Shown piece after piece: positions 25,858 through 32,628 of a stretch of DNA of 53,200 nucleotides. Below the pieces are notes generated by a model, which saw nothing but the letters and a program-made list of their open reading frames with translations, ran no database searches and was not told where the DNA came from. The stretch's first letter is position 1. The number at the start of each line of letters is the position of its first letter. The position numbers and the translations under genes are program-made. This DNA comes from an uncultured Collinsella sp. GTDB taxonomy: Bacteria > Actinomycetota > Coriobacteriia > Coriobacteriales > Coriobacteriaceae. Location of the stretch: the NCBI GenBank assembly GCA_937925715.1, contig CALAMG010000001.1:1-53200 (forward strand), given 5' to 3'.

Positions 25858-25868
25858 TTTACATACCC
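25858..25868 (-). repeat. Right terminal inverted repeat
   Basis: TTTACATACCC, the reverse complement of the left repeat at 16895-16905. Confidence 0.85.
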
Positions 25869-25876
25869 CAAAAAAA
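25869..25876 (+). repeat. Target-site duplication, right copy (CAAAAAAA)
   Basis: Identical to 16887-16894. Removing the transposon and one copy joins the end of the sortase operon to the intergenic region before the Abi gene. Confidence 0.85.
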
Positions 25877-25989
25877 TAGGGCAGAAACGCTTTCGCGATC
25901 CCGCCCCGCAAACCCGAAGGTTTCTGTCTGGCTATAATTATCGTGATTGCGGCCCGTTTGTCAAATCGAGCATATAGGATTTACCAGTA

Positions 25990-26955
25990 TCACCGTTGGC
26001 TCAGCCATGCCTGGAAGACCTTTGACAGAAAGTCGTATGCCGAGATGATAGTCGTGTTCCCCCTGTACCAATCCGAGTTCTCCTCTGCACGTTGCCTAAA
26101 TGCCAGGAATCCGTCGTATGCTCTCGCCTGCCTTTCTCGGGTGACGAAACGGTTGCAGGCATAGGCGAGCACCGTCGTCTGGAGCACTCGCGGATTGCGC
26201 ATCTTGGATCGTCTCAGGCGCTTCGAGACACCTGCGTCGCCGAGCGCTTTCGCGACCGATGCGGGGTATCTCGTCGACGTGGCCGAGGAGATACCCAAGC
26301 CGTTGATGATGGCGCTCGAATGGGCAGCGGCGTTCCTGAGCGAATTCGCTCGCCTGAGAAGGTAATGGTCATCTCTCATTTCCGTATCGCCCCATCGGTT
26401 TGCGCAGAAGAGGTAGAAGCTGGCAAACGCGCCGAACGACGACAGCTCCAGGAACACCCATGCCGGCATCTCGTCTAGCGGATAGCGCTCGACGAGCGGT
26501 CCGAGGTAGGCGTCGTTCTCCAAGCGCGAGATCTCGCCTTCGCGCCTGTTGCGCTCGGCGTGGTTGAGGTGCGTGAGGTAGTCGGCGAGGACGGAGTAGC
26601 CGTCCTCGTTGCGATTGTCGGTTATTTTCTCGACGAGTTTTGTCTTGGCGGCGTTCTCCACGTCGAGTGTGAGCGGCAGCAGGAACCTGCGCAGTTCCTG
26701 GTCTATCCCCGCGAGGTCGACCAGTTGCCCGAAGTCGAGCTCGGCATACTCGCCGTCGTGCTTGCCGCCCACCCGTTTGGGAAAGAGCACGCGGTACGCC
26801 GCGAGGCGGAAGTAGTGGTCCTGCTCGGAGAGGATGCGAGAGGCCTCTCCCTCGTCGCACAGCTCGAAGGTCACGCCCTTGGACTTCAGGTGCTCTATCT
26901 GCTCCTCGACGGTGAGCTTGGGCTTTCTTTTATTATCTTCTGCGATTTCGTTCAT
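25990..26955 (-). CDS. AbiF/AbiD-like (Abi_2) abortive-infection protein
   Basis: 321 residues from the ATG at 26955; an upstream TTG at 27042 would add 29 residues of basic sequence with a poor start. Early segments LTVEEQIEHLKSKGVTF and ILSEQDHYFRLAAYR, then DLAGIDQELRRFLLPLTLDVENAAKTKL, are typical of the Abi_2 family. The HEPN-type RNase motif appears as RNAAAH in NSLRNAAAHSSAI. Such proteins stop phage growth by RNA cleavage in infected cells. The gene is the last of the minus-strand mobilisation run and lies about 110 bases from the transposon's right end. It is probably a defence gene carried by the conjugative element. Confidence 0.82.
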   Translation of the reverse strand: MNEIAEDNKRKPKLTVEEQIEHLKSKGVTFELCDEGEASRILSEQDHYFRLAAYRVLFPKRVGGKHDGEYAELDFGQLVDLAGIDQELRRFLLPLTLDVENAAKTKLVEKITDNRNEDGYSVLADYLTHLNHAERNRREGEISRLENDAYLGPLVERYPLDEMPAWVFLELSSFGAFASFYLFCANRWGDTEMRDDHYLLRRANSLRNAAAHSSAIINGLGISSATSTRYPASVAKALGDAGVSKRLRRSKMRNPRVLQTTVLAYACNRFVTRERQARAYDGFLAFRQRAEENSDWYRGNTTIISAYDFLSKVFQAWLSQR

Positions 26956-27078
26956 AGCTTCGATCTTTCGTGCTTGGATAGGGATCGGTCTCGAGGGACG
27001 GAATGCGCGCCGTTTCTCAATTATCCTTCTTTTCGCATGCAATTGCGCGTGAAACGGCGATTGGAAGGTGCGCCTTGC

Positions 27079-27153
27079 CTACATGAACCGGAACACCGCC
27101 TTGAACATCCAGCGGACGAACGCCCCGATTCCCCTGAACACCGCTTTAATCAT
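27079..27153 (-). CDS. 24-residue cationic amphipathic peptide
   Basis: A short frame whose ATG lies inside the last codons of the upstream gene (8-base overlap, ATGATTAA) and which ends in TAG. It encodes a peptide with Lys/Arg spaced among Phe, Ile, Val and Trp, with KAVFR occurring twice (residues 3-7 and 18-22), consistent with an amphipathic or membrane-associated helix. It may be a mobilisation accessory, a small membrane toxin or a holin-like peptide. Support is the overlap and the unusual composition; no family was recognised. Confidence 0.4.
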   Translation of the reverse strand: MIKAVFRGIGAFVRWMFKAVFRFM

Positions 27154-27718
27154 TTCCGAATCCTTCCATCCAATCGTCTTCCATGTCGTCTGCTGGCACC
27201 TCCTGTGCCGCTTCGGCCTCGACCGCCCTTTCGAGTGTAAGCGGAGTGACGCCGACCGCCTCCGCCATGAGCGCCTGGCTTGCCGCCAGCCTCTCGTCGT
27301 CGTTCGCCAGGTAGCCGCTCAGCCTCACGATGCGGCTGGCGAGCGACCCTCCGGGCCCGACGAAGAGGGCGCAAGCGCGATCTACCCTGGCGACGTCCAC
27401 GAGCTCGCCGAAGAGCCTCGCGAGCACCGTCGAGCCGTCCAGGGTGACGCTCTCGATTCCGGCGGCCTCTCTCGGGGTGGCGAGCTGGAACCTCCAGCCC
27501 TTCTCGCGCCTCGCCTCGGGGGCCTCTCCGCCGTCTGTCCGGTAGGCCTCGTTCGCGGCGTAGCAGTGCGCCGTGAGCCAGAGGCCCTTCTTCTCGACGT
27601 CTGCGTAGTCGAGCGTGAGATCGGCGAGCATGCTCTTGCCCGAGAACGGCTGCGCCTCGGTGAAACGGTCGGTGTCGAACGCCTCGATGCGCCCGCGGTA
27701 GGCGACCTCCACCCTCAT
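27146..27718 (-). CDS. Mobilisation-operon protein of unknown function
   Basis: 190 residues. Its ATG overlaps the relaxase stop codon (ATGA). The first half is beta-rich (VEVAYRGRIEAFDTDRF, SMLADLTLDYADVEKKGLWLTAHCY), the second half helical (TPLTLERAVEAEAAQEV), ending in an acidic tail (DDMEDDWMEGFGND). No signal or membrane segment. The acidic tail resembles those that bind coupling proteins or single-strand-binding proteins, but this is only a resemblance. Likely a relaxosome accessory on the basis of coupling to the relaxase gene. Confidence 0.6.
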   Translation of the reverse strand: MRVEVAYRGRIEAFDTDRFTEAQPFSGKSMLADLTLDYADVEKKGLWLTAHCYAANEAYRTDGGEAPEARREKGWRFQLATPREAAGIESVTLDGSTVLARLFGELVDVARVDRACALFVGPGGSLASRIVRLSGYLANDDERLAASQALMAEAVGVTPLTLERAVEAEAAQEVPADDMEDDWMEGFGND

Positions 27719-28965
27719 CGGAGCTCCCTCCTTTCTCGCCGCCGTTCCTGCTGTGCCTGCGTCTCGCGGCTACGCGGTTTCGCGTCGCCGCGCCTGACGG
27801 GCGCTTCCTCGCCCTGCGGCTGCCTTTGCCGCCTTGTCTGCGCGGTTTCGGGCAGGAGCCTGTTCGCCGCCGCGTATGCGCGCACCTCGCGCAGCGCTTC
27901 CGCCCGTTCGGCGGAATCGCCGTCGGCGCGGCCTTCGAGCCTTTCGATCCTCCTGTCGAGGTCTGCCAGGCTGTGCGCGTTCGCGGACATGAACGCCTCT
28001 ATCGCGCCGGCGAGACGTTCCAGCTCCGACAGGTCGTTCAGCTCGATGGCGCTTTCGGCTTCGGAGAGTATCCGTCGGGATGCCGCCGGGGCTGGGTGCC
28101 AGGCGGCGATCCTGTCGAAGCGCCGCCTGAGCGCCTCCTGGCCGAAGGAGAGCCCCAGCTTCTCGCCTCCGATGCGCCAGGTGGGGTGGTCTGAAAGCGA
28201 GTAGATCCAGTCACGTCGCCACGACTTCTCCGAGTTCTGCGAAACATCCACTTCGAGCGCCTCGAGCACGGCCATGAACTCGTCCTCGTTGCGGGCGAGC
28301 GCCTTGGCCACCGTGACCCGGTTGCGGATGTCTGCGACCCACGAGTAGCCACCCTCTTTCTGGATCTCCCGCTCGGCGCGCCGCATGTATACGCTCTGCA
28401 GCGTCGCGGGCGTCGCCTTGCGCGTCTGCCCCTCGTCCTCCTCCCTCACGGTGTCGTTGCGCATGAAGCGATATCCGCGTTCCTCTGCGAGATCCTGAAG
28501 GCTGCGGTTGAGCTCCAGCGGGTCGGGGGTCTGCAGCCTGCGTTCGGTGGCGAGGTTGGTGTTGTTGACGACGATGTGGGCGTGGGGGATCCTGCGCTCG
28601 TTGTCGTCGTGCAGGACAATCGCCGCCTCGAAGTCGGCGAAGTGCCTGAGCGCCCAGGCGCTCGCGAGCTCCGCCACCTGGTCTGCGGTCAAGCCGTCTT
28701 GAGGATCGGGCGACATGACGAAATGCTTGAAGGTCCTCGCCGGCTTGCCCCGATACGGGGTGTCGTTGCCGCAGGCGCGCCTCGTCGCGTCCATCGAGTC
28801 CGCCCAGGCGAACCCGGCCGGGGCGGCCGAGACGTCCTCGAAGGCGCGCTCCTCCTGCCATGCGAAGTTCATGACCATGATCCCGAGGGCGCGCCCTCCC
28901 TTCTCGAGGTAGTGCTTTATGCCGGCGCATCCCGTGTGGCCGGCTATGGGCTTCAGCAGCGGCAT
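27715..28965 (-). CDS. MobP-type relaxase
   Basis: 416 residues. The N-terminal domain has the relaxase/mobilisation nuclease pattern: FKHFVMSPDP (His81), then IPHAHIVVNN (His128 and His130, the metal-binding HxH) and an early tyrosine in KHYLEKGG as the likely nicking residue. The C-terminal half is helical and basic. It nicks the element at oriT and stays bound to the 5' end during transfer. The preceding MobC-like gene ends one base before it; the next gene overlaps it. The probable oriT is just upstream of the MobC-like gene at 29,579-29,644. Confidence 0.88.
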   Translation of the reverse strand: MPLLKPIAGHTGCAGIKHYLEKGGRALGIMVMNFAWQEERAFEDVSAAPAGFAWADSMDATRRACGNDTPYRGKPARTFKHFVMSPDPQDGLTADQVAELASAWALRHFADFEAAIVLHDDNERRIPHAHIVVNNTNLATERRLQTPDPLELNRSLQDLAEERGYRFMRNDTVREEDEGQTRKATPATLQSVYMRRAEREIQKEGGYSWVADIRNRVTVAKALARNEDEFMAVLEALEVDVSQNSEKSWRRDWIYSLSDHPTWRIGGEKLGLSFGQEALRRRFDRIAAWHPAPAASRRILSEAESAIELNDLSELERLAGAIEAFMSANAHSLADLDRRIERLEGRADGDSAERAEALREVRAYAAANRLLPETAQTRRQRQPQGEEAPVRRGDAKPRSRETQAQQERRRERRELR

Positions 28966-28966
28966 G

Positions 28967-29395
28967 CTAGTCTCCGCCCACTATGGCACGGCCTTCGAGC
29001 GAGGCAAGCTCGCCCGCCATCTCGCAGCGACCCTCGTCGACCTGCGCGAGCAGAAGCGCGCACTCGTCGAGCTTGCTGGACACCCACTCCAGGTCGCCCC
29101 TTCCGTGGTCCAGCGCGAACTTGATGGAGTTGAGGGCGTGCACGCCCTGGTTGTAGTGGTGCCCCCACCTGACGAGCTCGCGGGAGAGCCTGCGCATTGA
29201 GAGTCCGTCGAGCAGCACGCCTCCGCGCTTCGCGTTCTCGGCATCGTCCGCGACCATGCGGGCGACGTAGCGCAGGTACTCGGAGCGGGTGAGCCCCTCC
29301 TCGTCGGCGCGCTCACAGACCGCGCGGAAGTCCGCGTCGCTCACGCGGGCGGTCAGCACGTTGTCGTATCTCAAGACCTTCGTCATCTTCTCCAT
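28967..29395 (-). CDS. MobC-like relaxosome accessory protein
   Basis: 142 residues. Start chosen at 29395 behind GGAGGATGCGAAGG; a second ATG three codons later (29386) is also possible. The first part (NVLTARVSDADFRAVCERADEEGLTRSEYLRYVAR) is a ribbon-helix-helix DNA-binding domain, and the middle (LSRELVRWGHHYNQGVHALN) is the MobC signature region. It binds oriT and helps the relaxase open the strands. The long upstream in-frame extension is proline/arginine-rich and looks noncoding. Confidence 0.8.
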   Translation of the reverse strand: MEKMTKVLRYDNVLTARVSDADFRAVCERADEEGLTRSEYLRYVARMVADDAENAKRGGVLLDGLSMRRLSRELVRWGHHYNQGVHALNSIKFALDHGRGDLEWVSSKLDECALLLAQVDEGRCEMAGELASLEGRAIVGGD

Positions 29396-29578
29396 CCTTC
29401 GCATCCTCCGCCGCCCCGATGCGGTGGAGGCTCGGGCGGCGCTCTTTCCAGGGGCGCGGGGCATCCCCCGCATGGCGCGGGCCGGGGAGCTTGCGGCAGC
29501 TTCGCGCGCCCGGCGGCGTCGCCTCCGCTTCGGGCTCTGGGCTCCGGGGCGGGGTGCGCCGTGCGCCCAGGCCGCCAT

Positions 29579-29644
29579 CTATCTCGTGTATACGAGATAG
29601 GCTACTTGCTGGAAACGGTGCAGGAGCCCCTTCGGGCGCCTGCA
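29579..29644. other. Probable origin of transfer (oriT)
   Basis: Within the 250-base gap between parB and the MobC-like gene are two hairpins. The first is CTATCTCGT-GTAT-ACGAGATAG (29579-29600), a 9-bp perfect stem; it is followed by GGCTACTTGCTGG, a plausible nick region 5-10 bases from the stem as in MobP-type oriTs. The second (29619-29644) is a 10-bp stem with one A-G mismatch around CTTC. The position beside MobC-like and relaxase genes supports oriT. The exact nick is not established. Confidence 0.6.
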
Positions 29645-29649
29645 TGGGA

Positions 29650-30579
29650 CTAAATGCGTCCAAGGAGCCTGCTGGCCGTTCTCGAGATCTTCTCGAGCAC
29701 CTGCCTGTCCAGCCCGCTCGGCGGGTTTTCCGCCTTCGACTCGTAGCGCCTGAGCGCGCGAAGGGCGCTTGCGAGCGCCGCCGCGGGCTTGGGCGCGGGG
29801 CCCTTCACGTCTTCTTCGGCGGCGGGCTCGGCGGTCGACTTCTTGAGGAACTCGGTCGTCTCCTTCTTGCCCAGGGGCTGCGCCCGCCATGTCGCATGGA
29901 GCCGGTCCTGCGCATCGGAATCCAGATCGGCGAGGATCCCCACGGCGTCCGCCGAGAGCGCGTCCGCGAGCGCGGCCTCGCGCCACTGGGGCGTGAGCCT
30001 CTCCTCGATCTTGCGCGCGAGCGACTCCTGGCGCTGGATGGTCTTGCCCGATACCTTGCGTCCGGTCTGCTCGGATATGATCGCCGCCTTGATGTCCTCG
30101 GTGCGCACGCCGGAAAGCTCGGGGTTCTCGGCGCGCATGCGCTCGACCTCCACGCCGAGCGCACGGCTCGCCGCCGCGCGCTCGGTCACGGTGAGGCTGC
30201 GCACGAAGTAGTTGGCGGCGTGCAGCAGCATGACCGACTGCTCGTCGGTGATGCCCCGGATGACGCGGCAGGGGATCTGGGCGTATTTCTCATCTTCTTT
30301 CGCGAGGAGTGCGTAGGCCGCCTTTCGGCGGTGCCCGCTCACCATCTGCCAGCCGCCGTCGTCGAGCTTGCGCACGAGCGGCAGGTCGGTGAGCCCCTCC
30401 TCCTCGATGCTCTTCGCGAGCTGCGCGATGCCGGCCTCGTCCATCGAGTAGGCGGCGTTGGCGGGGTGATCGGCTATCTCTTCGATGGGGATCCTCTCGA
30501 CGGGGTAGTCGTTGCGGGTCGATGCGCTCCTGTCGAGCAGCCCGGAGATGGTGAACCCCGATGTCGTGGGTTTAGCCAT
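29650..30579 (-). CDS. parB: ParB/RepB-family partition protein
   Basis: 309 residues, ATG behind GAGGAGGTGCTCC and overlapping the parA end. The ParB N-terminal domain has HPANAAYSMDEAGIAQLAKSIEEEGL, PLVRKLDDGGWQMVSGHRR, and the arginine-rich CTP-binding patch GHRRKAAY. A HTH region follows (SLTVTERAAASRALGVEVE ... KAAIISEQTGRKVSGKTIQRQ). ParB with ParA may keep the excised element stable, or tie replication and transfer to copy number. Centromere-like parS sites were not identified with certainty; the repeats near 31,413-31,443 are candidates. Confidence 0.87.
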   Translation of the reverse strand: MAKPTTSGFTISGLLDRSASTRNDYPVERIPIEEIADHPANAAYSMDEAGIAQLAKSIEEEGLTDLPLVRKLDDGGWQMVSGHRRKAAYALLAKEDEKYAQIPCRVIRGITDEQSVMLLHAANYFVRSLTVTERAAASRALGVEVERMRAENPELSGVRTEDIKAAIISEQTGRKVSGKTIQRQESLARKIEERLTPQWREAALADALSADAVGILADLDSDAQDRLHATWRAQPLGKKETTEFLKKSTAEPAAEEDVKGPAPKPAAALASALRALRRYESKAENPPSGLDRQVLEKISRTASRLLGRI

Positions 30580-31333
30580 GGAGCACCTCCTCGGCGAGCG
30601 CCTCGTAGTCCTTGGCGGGCCGGCTGTTCGGCTTGAAGGCCGCGACGGGCTGCCACTGCCAGCTTCCCTCGCAGACCTTCGAGCTCGCGTGGATGACGGT
30701 GGCGAACTGGTTGTCGGGGAAGTACGCGTCGAGCACGTCGGCCCCGGTGGCCTCCGCGTTGGTCATGAGCCCGGGCACGCACGTGCGCAGGATGCGCCAT
30801 GCGGGCGTGGGCACGCGCAGCGCGTCGGAGATGGACTCGATGGCGCTGACCGTGAGGGCGGTGCCGCGCATGACGGTGGAGTCGAGCTTCACCGGCACGA
30901 TCACCATGCCGTCGCCCGCAGCGGCTAGGTAGGCGTTGAAGGCGAGGCGCTTCATCGTGGGGCTGCAGTCCACGATGCAGACGTCGTAGTCGCCCGCGCA
31001 GTCGTCGAGCGCGAAGCGAAGGCGCTGCTCGCGCAGGAGCAGCTCGTTCTGGTCGACGAGTTCTATGGTCGAGGGCACGACGGAGAGCCCATCGGCCTCG
31101 GTTTCGAAGGCAACGTCGCCGACGGGCGCGTTCCCGTAGAGGAGCTCGACGGCTCCCCGACGCTCGGCCGCGGCGCGGTCGTAGAGCCCGAAGAAGTCCG
31201 TGGCCGACGCCTGCGGGTCCAGGTCTATCAGGAGCGTCCTCAGGCCCCGCCTGGCGTAGATGGTGGCGAGGTTGACTGCAGTGGTGGTCTTTCCGACCCC
31301 GCCCTTGTAGTTCGATATCGCGAGCGTCCTCAT
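30572..31333 (-). CDS. parA: ParA-family ATPase
   Basis: 253 residues with the deviant Walker A KGGVGKTT at residues 10-17, DLDPQASAT, and Walker B CIVDCSP. The ATG is behind GACGGAGGAAGC. It is the first gene of the minus-strand partition and mobilisation run: parA, parB, oriT gap, MobC-like, relaxase and accessory genes. Its promoter contains a repressor operator in the spacer (31,377-31,404), so partition and transfer functions are probably silent while the element is integrated. Confidence 0.88.
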   Translation of the reverse strand: MRTLAISNYKGGVGKTTTAVNLATIYARRGLRTLLIDLDPQASATDFFGLYDRAAAERRGAVELLYGNAPVGDVAFETEADGLSVVPSTIELVDQNELLLREQRLRFALDDCAGDYDVCIVDCSPTMKRLAFNAYLAAAGDGMVIVPVKLDSTVMRGTALTVSAIESISDALRVPTPAWRILRTCVPGLMTNAEATGADVLDAYFPDNQFATVIHASSKVCEGSWQWQPVAAFKPNSRPAKDYEALAEEVLHG

Positions 31334-31376
31334 GCTTCCTCCGTCCTCTCTGCGATCGTCGATGGCGTTTACCCCG

Positions 31377-31404
31377 AGTATACAGAACGGAAACGTTCTG
31401 TTAA
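31377..31404 (-). promoter_or_regulatory. parA promoter with operator O1 in its spacer
   Basis: On the minus strand TTAACA (-35) and TATACT (-10) are 16 bases apart. The spacer and flanking bases form the 20-bp palindrome at 31382-31401 that reads ACAGAACGGAAACGTTCTGT on the plus strand (8-bp arms, 4-bp centre). The same palindrome occurs three times between xis and the XRE gene. Confidence 0.75.
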
Positions 31405-31412
31405 TACTGACC

Positions 31413-31443
31413 GTTCGCCATGGGGTGGCGGTTCGCCATGGGG
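31413..31443 (+). repeat. Twin GTTCGCCATGGGG repeats
   Basis: GTTCGCCATGGGG at 31413-31425 and 31431-31443, 18 bases apart, next to the parA promoter. A near copy (GTTTGCCATGGGG) lies at 35998-36010 in the attachment region. They may be ParB or recombination-protein sites. Confidence 0.5.
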
Positions 31444-31459
31444 CGAGCCGCCTGCAAAC

Positions 31460-31483
31460 GGCCCCCTCCGTCCGGAGGGGGCC
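31460..31483 (-). terminator. GC-rich hairpin after the YraN-like gene
   Basis: GGCCCCCTCC (31460-31469) and GGAGGGGGCC (31474-31483) form a 10-bp perfect stem 22 bases after the YraN-like stop codon, read on the minus strand and followed by GTTTG. A probable terminator that separates this gene from the parA promoter. Confidence 0.55.
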
Positions 31484-31504
31484 TGCCCAGGCGGGCCGGA
31501 GGTC

Positions 31505-31876
31505 CTAGGCCTCGCCGAAGGCGTTGATGTGGTGCCTGAGCAGCGCGCGGTCCTCTCCGACGACAATCATGCTGATCTTGTCGAACCTCACGCCGACCGA
31601 TTCGGCGAAGTCGTTCTCGACGAGCCAGGAGACCGCGAGCAGCTCCATCGTCTCGCGATCGTTCCTCCCGTCGCCGAAGCCGGCGCCGGAGTTCGGGCGC
31701 GCGGAGACGTCGACGAACACGAGGTCGTCGGACTCGGGGTCGCGTGCGACCAGGTCGATGGTTCCTCTCGTCTCGGGCGACTTCCACCCGGTCGCGAGCG
31801 TCTCGTAGCCGCGGACCTCGAGGAAGCGGGCCGCCGCCTCGACCGCCCTGTCCTGGAGAGTGGGATTGGTGTTCAT
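31505..31876 (-). CDS. YraN-like (UPF0102) nuclease-fold protein
   Basis: 123 residues from the ATG at 31876, behind CGGAGGTCACC; the longer upstream frame has no support. The sequence DRAVEAAARFLEVRGYETLATGW, then TRGTIDLVARDPESDDLVFVDVSAR, has the PD-(D/E)xK-like layout (E..GxxDLVxxD..VFVxVK-type) of YraN/UPF0102. The usual catalytic lysine is a serine in VDVSAR, so nuclease activity may be lost. Similar proteins are common cargo in conjugative elements. It is a lone gene, between two noncoding stretches. Confidence 0.7.
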   Translation of the reverse strand: MNTNPTLQDRAVEAAARFLEVRGYETLATGWKSPETRGTIDLVARDPESDDLVFVDVSARPNSGAGFGDGRNDRETMELLAVSWLVENDFAESVGVRFDKISMIVVGEDRALLRHHINAFGEA

Positions 31877-32241
31877 GGTGACCTCCGTTCGGTTGGGGCG
31901 GAGCCCCTTGCCCCGCCTTGTGGCATCGGGGCCGCACCGCCTGCCGCGCCCCGCAAGGGAGGAAGCGAAGGCGCGTTCCTCGCCCCATCGGGCCGTTGGT
32001 TTTCCGAAGCCCGGAGGGCGCTTTGTTTTGCCGCTTTCGCCTTTTCTCTCGGGCGGCAAAAGAAATCGGAAAAGCATCGCGACCCTTGCGGGGCGCATCG
32101 GGCGGCTGTGCGAGCCTTTGATGCCCAAGGAGGAGGCAAGGCGATCCGATCGAACGGAGCCCGCCGTGCCGCGAATGCCCCCAGGAGGCTGTCTGAGGGT
32201 CGGCTGCTCGGGGGAAGCCCTTGCCGGGCCGCCCGGCGGAG
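31877..32241. other. Noncoding stretch between the YraN-like gene and the RHH gene
   Basis: 365 bases with no convincing gene. It contains short inverted repeats, including TTTTGCCG (32026-32033) with CGGCAAAA (32054-32061), and GC-rich hairpins near 32,220. Possible terminators for the minus-strand integrase operon and leader of the YraN-like gene. Nothing else was recognised. Confidence 0.4.
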
Positions 32242-32628
32242 CTAGCCCCTCGCCATCCTGAGAACCGCCGCGTCCTGCTGCGCCACGTCGTCCCCGACCG
32301 CCCCGAGCTCGTCGGCGCCGAGGTCGACGAACACGCGCGTCAGCACCTGCATGAGCTCGATGAGGCGCTCGTCGATGCCGTCGGCGCTCCTGAGCCTCCT
32401 GAGCTCGACGTAGACGGATTTCATCTGGTCGCGCAGCATCCTATAGACCCTCACGTTCGGGCTGACGTTTATGTCGCGGCACTCGAGCCTGGAGGTTATG
32501 TAGTCCTGCTTGGTCATGCCGCTTGCCGCGACGAGGGCGTTTATCACCTCGTCCTCCTCCGGCGAGACCCGGAACGCTATCGTCTTGCTGCGCCGGCGCC
32601 CTTTGTAGTCGACGATCGGCCTGGACAT
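32242..32628 (-). CDS. Ribbon-helix-helix MobC-like protein
   Basis: 128 residues, start overlapping the integrase stop codon (TGATG). The N-terminus SKTIAFRVSPEEDEVINALVAASGMTKQDYITSRL is a ribbon-helix-helix domain of plasmid mobilisation proteins. The C-terminal half is helical (NVRVYRMLRDQMKSVYVELRRL). Coupling to the integrase gene suggests it is expressed with excision, perhaps so that nicking can follow excision. A role as a transcription factor is equally possible. Confidence 0.65.
   Translation of the reverse strand: MSRPIVDYKGRRRSKTIAFRVSPEEDEVINALVAASGMTKQDYITSRLECRDINVSPNVRVYRMLRDQMKSVYVELRRLRSADGIDERLIELMQVLTRVFVDLGADELGAVGDDVAQQDAAVLRMARG

Larger units (their letters stand above)
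16895..25868 (-). mobile_element. ISL3-family transposon carrying a type I restriction-modification operon
   Basis: An 8,974-bp element bounded by 11-bp perfect terminal inverted repeats (GGGTATGTAAA) and 8-bp target duplications. Similarity between the ends extends inward: TGGTTG begins 16 bases in on both sides, and a TAAATCnnTGGTTGGT block begins 29-30 bases in. All its genes run on the minus strand: hsdM, hsdS, hsdR, transposase, HEPN-like protein. Only short gaps or overlaps separate them. The transposase has D161, D213 and E374 and looks intact. It lies inside the conjugative element, between the sortase genes and the Abi gene, so it interrupts a former convergent intergenic region rather than a gene. 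Confidence 0.88.

Noticed and set aside
29396..29578. N-terminal extension of the MobC-like protein
   Set aside because: The extension is rich in Pro, Arg and Ala with no structure, and strong ribosome binding sequences occur at the internal starts.
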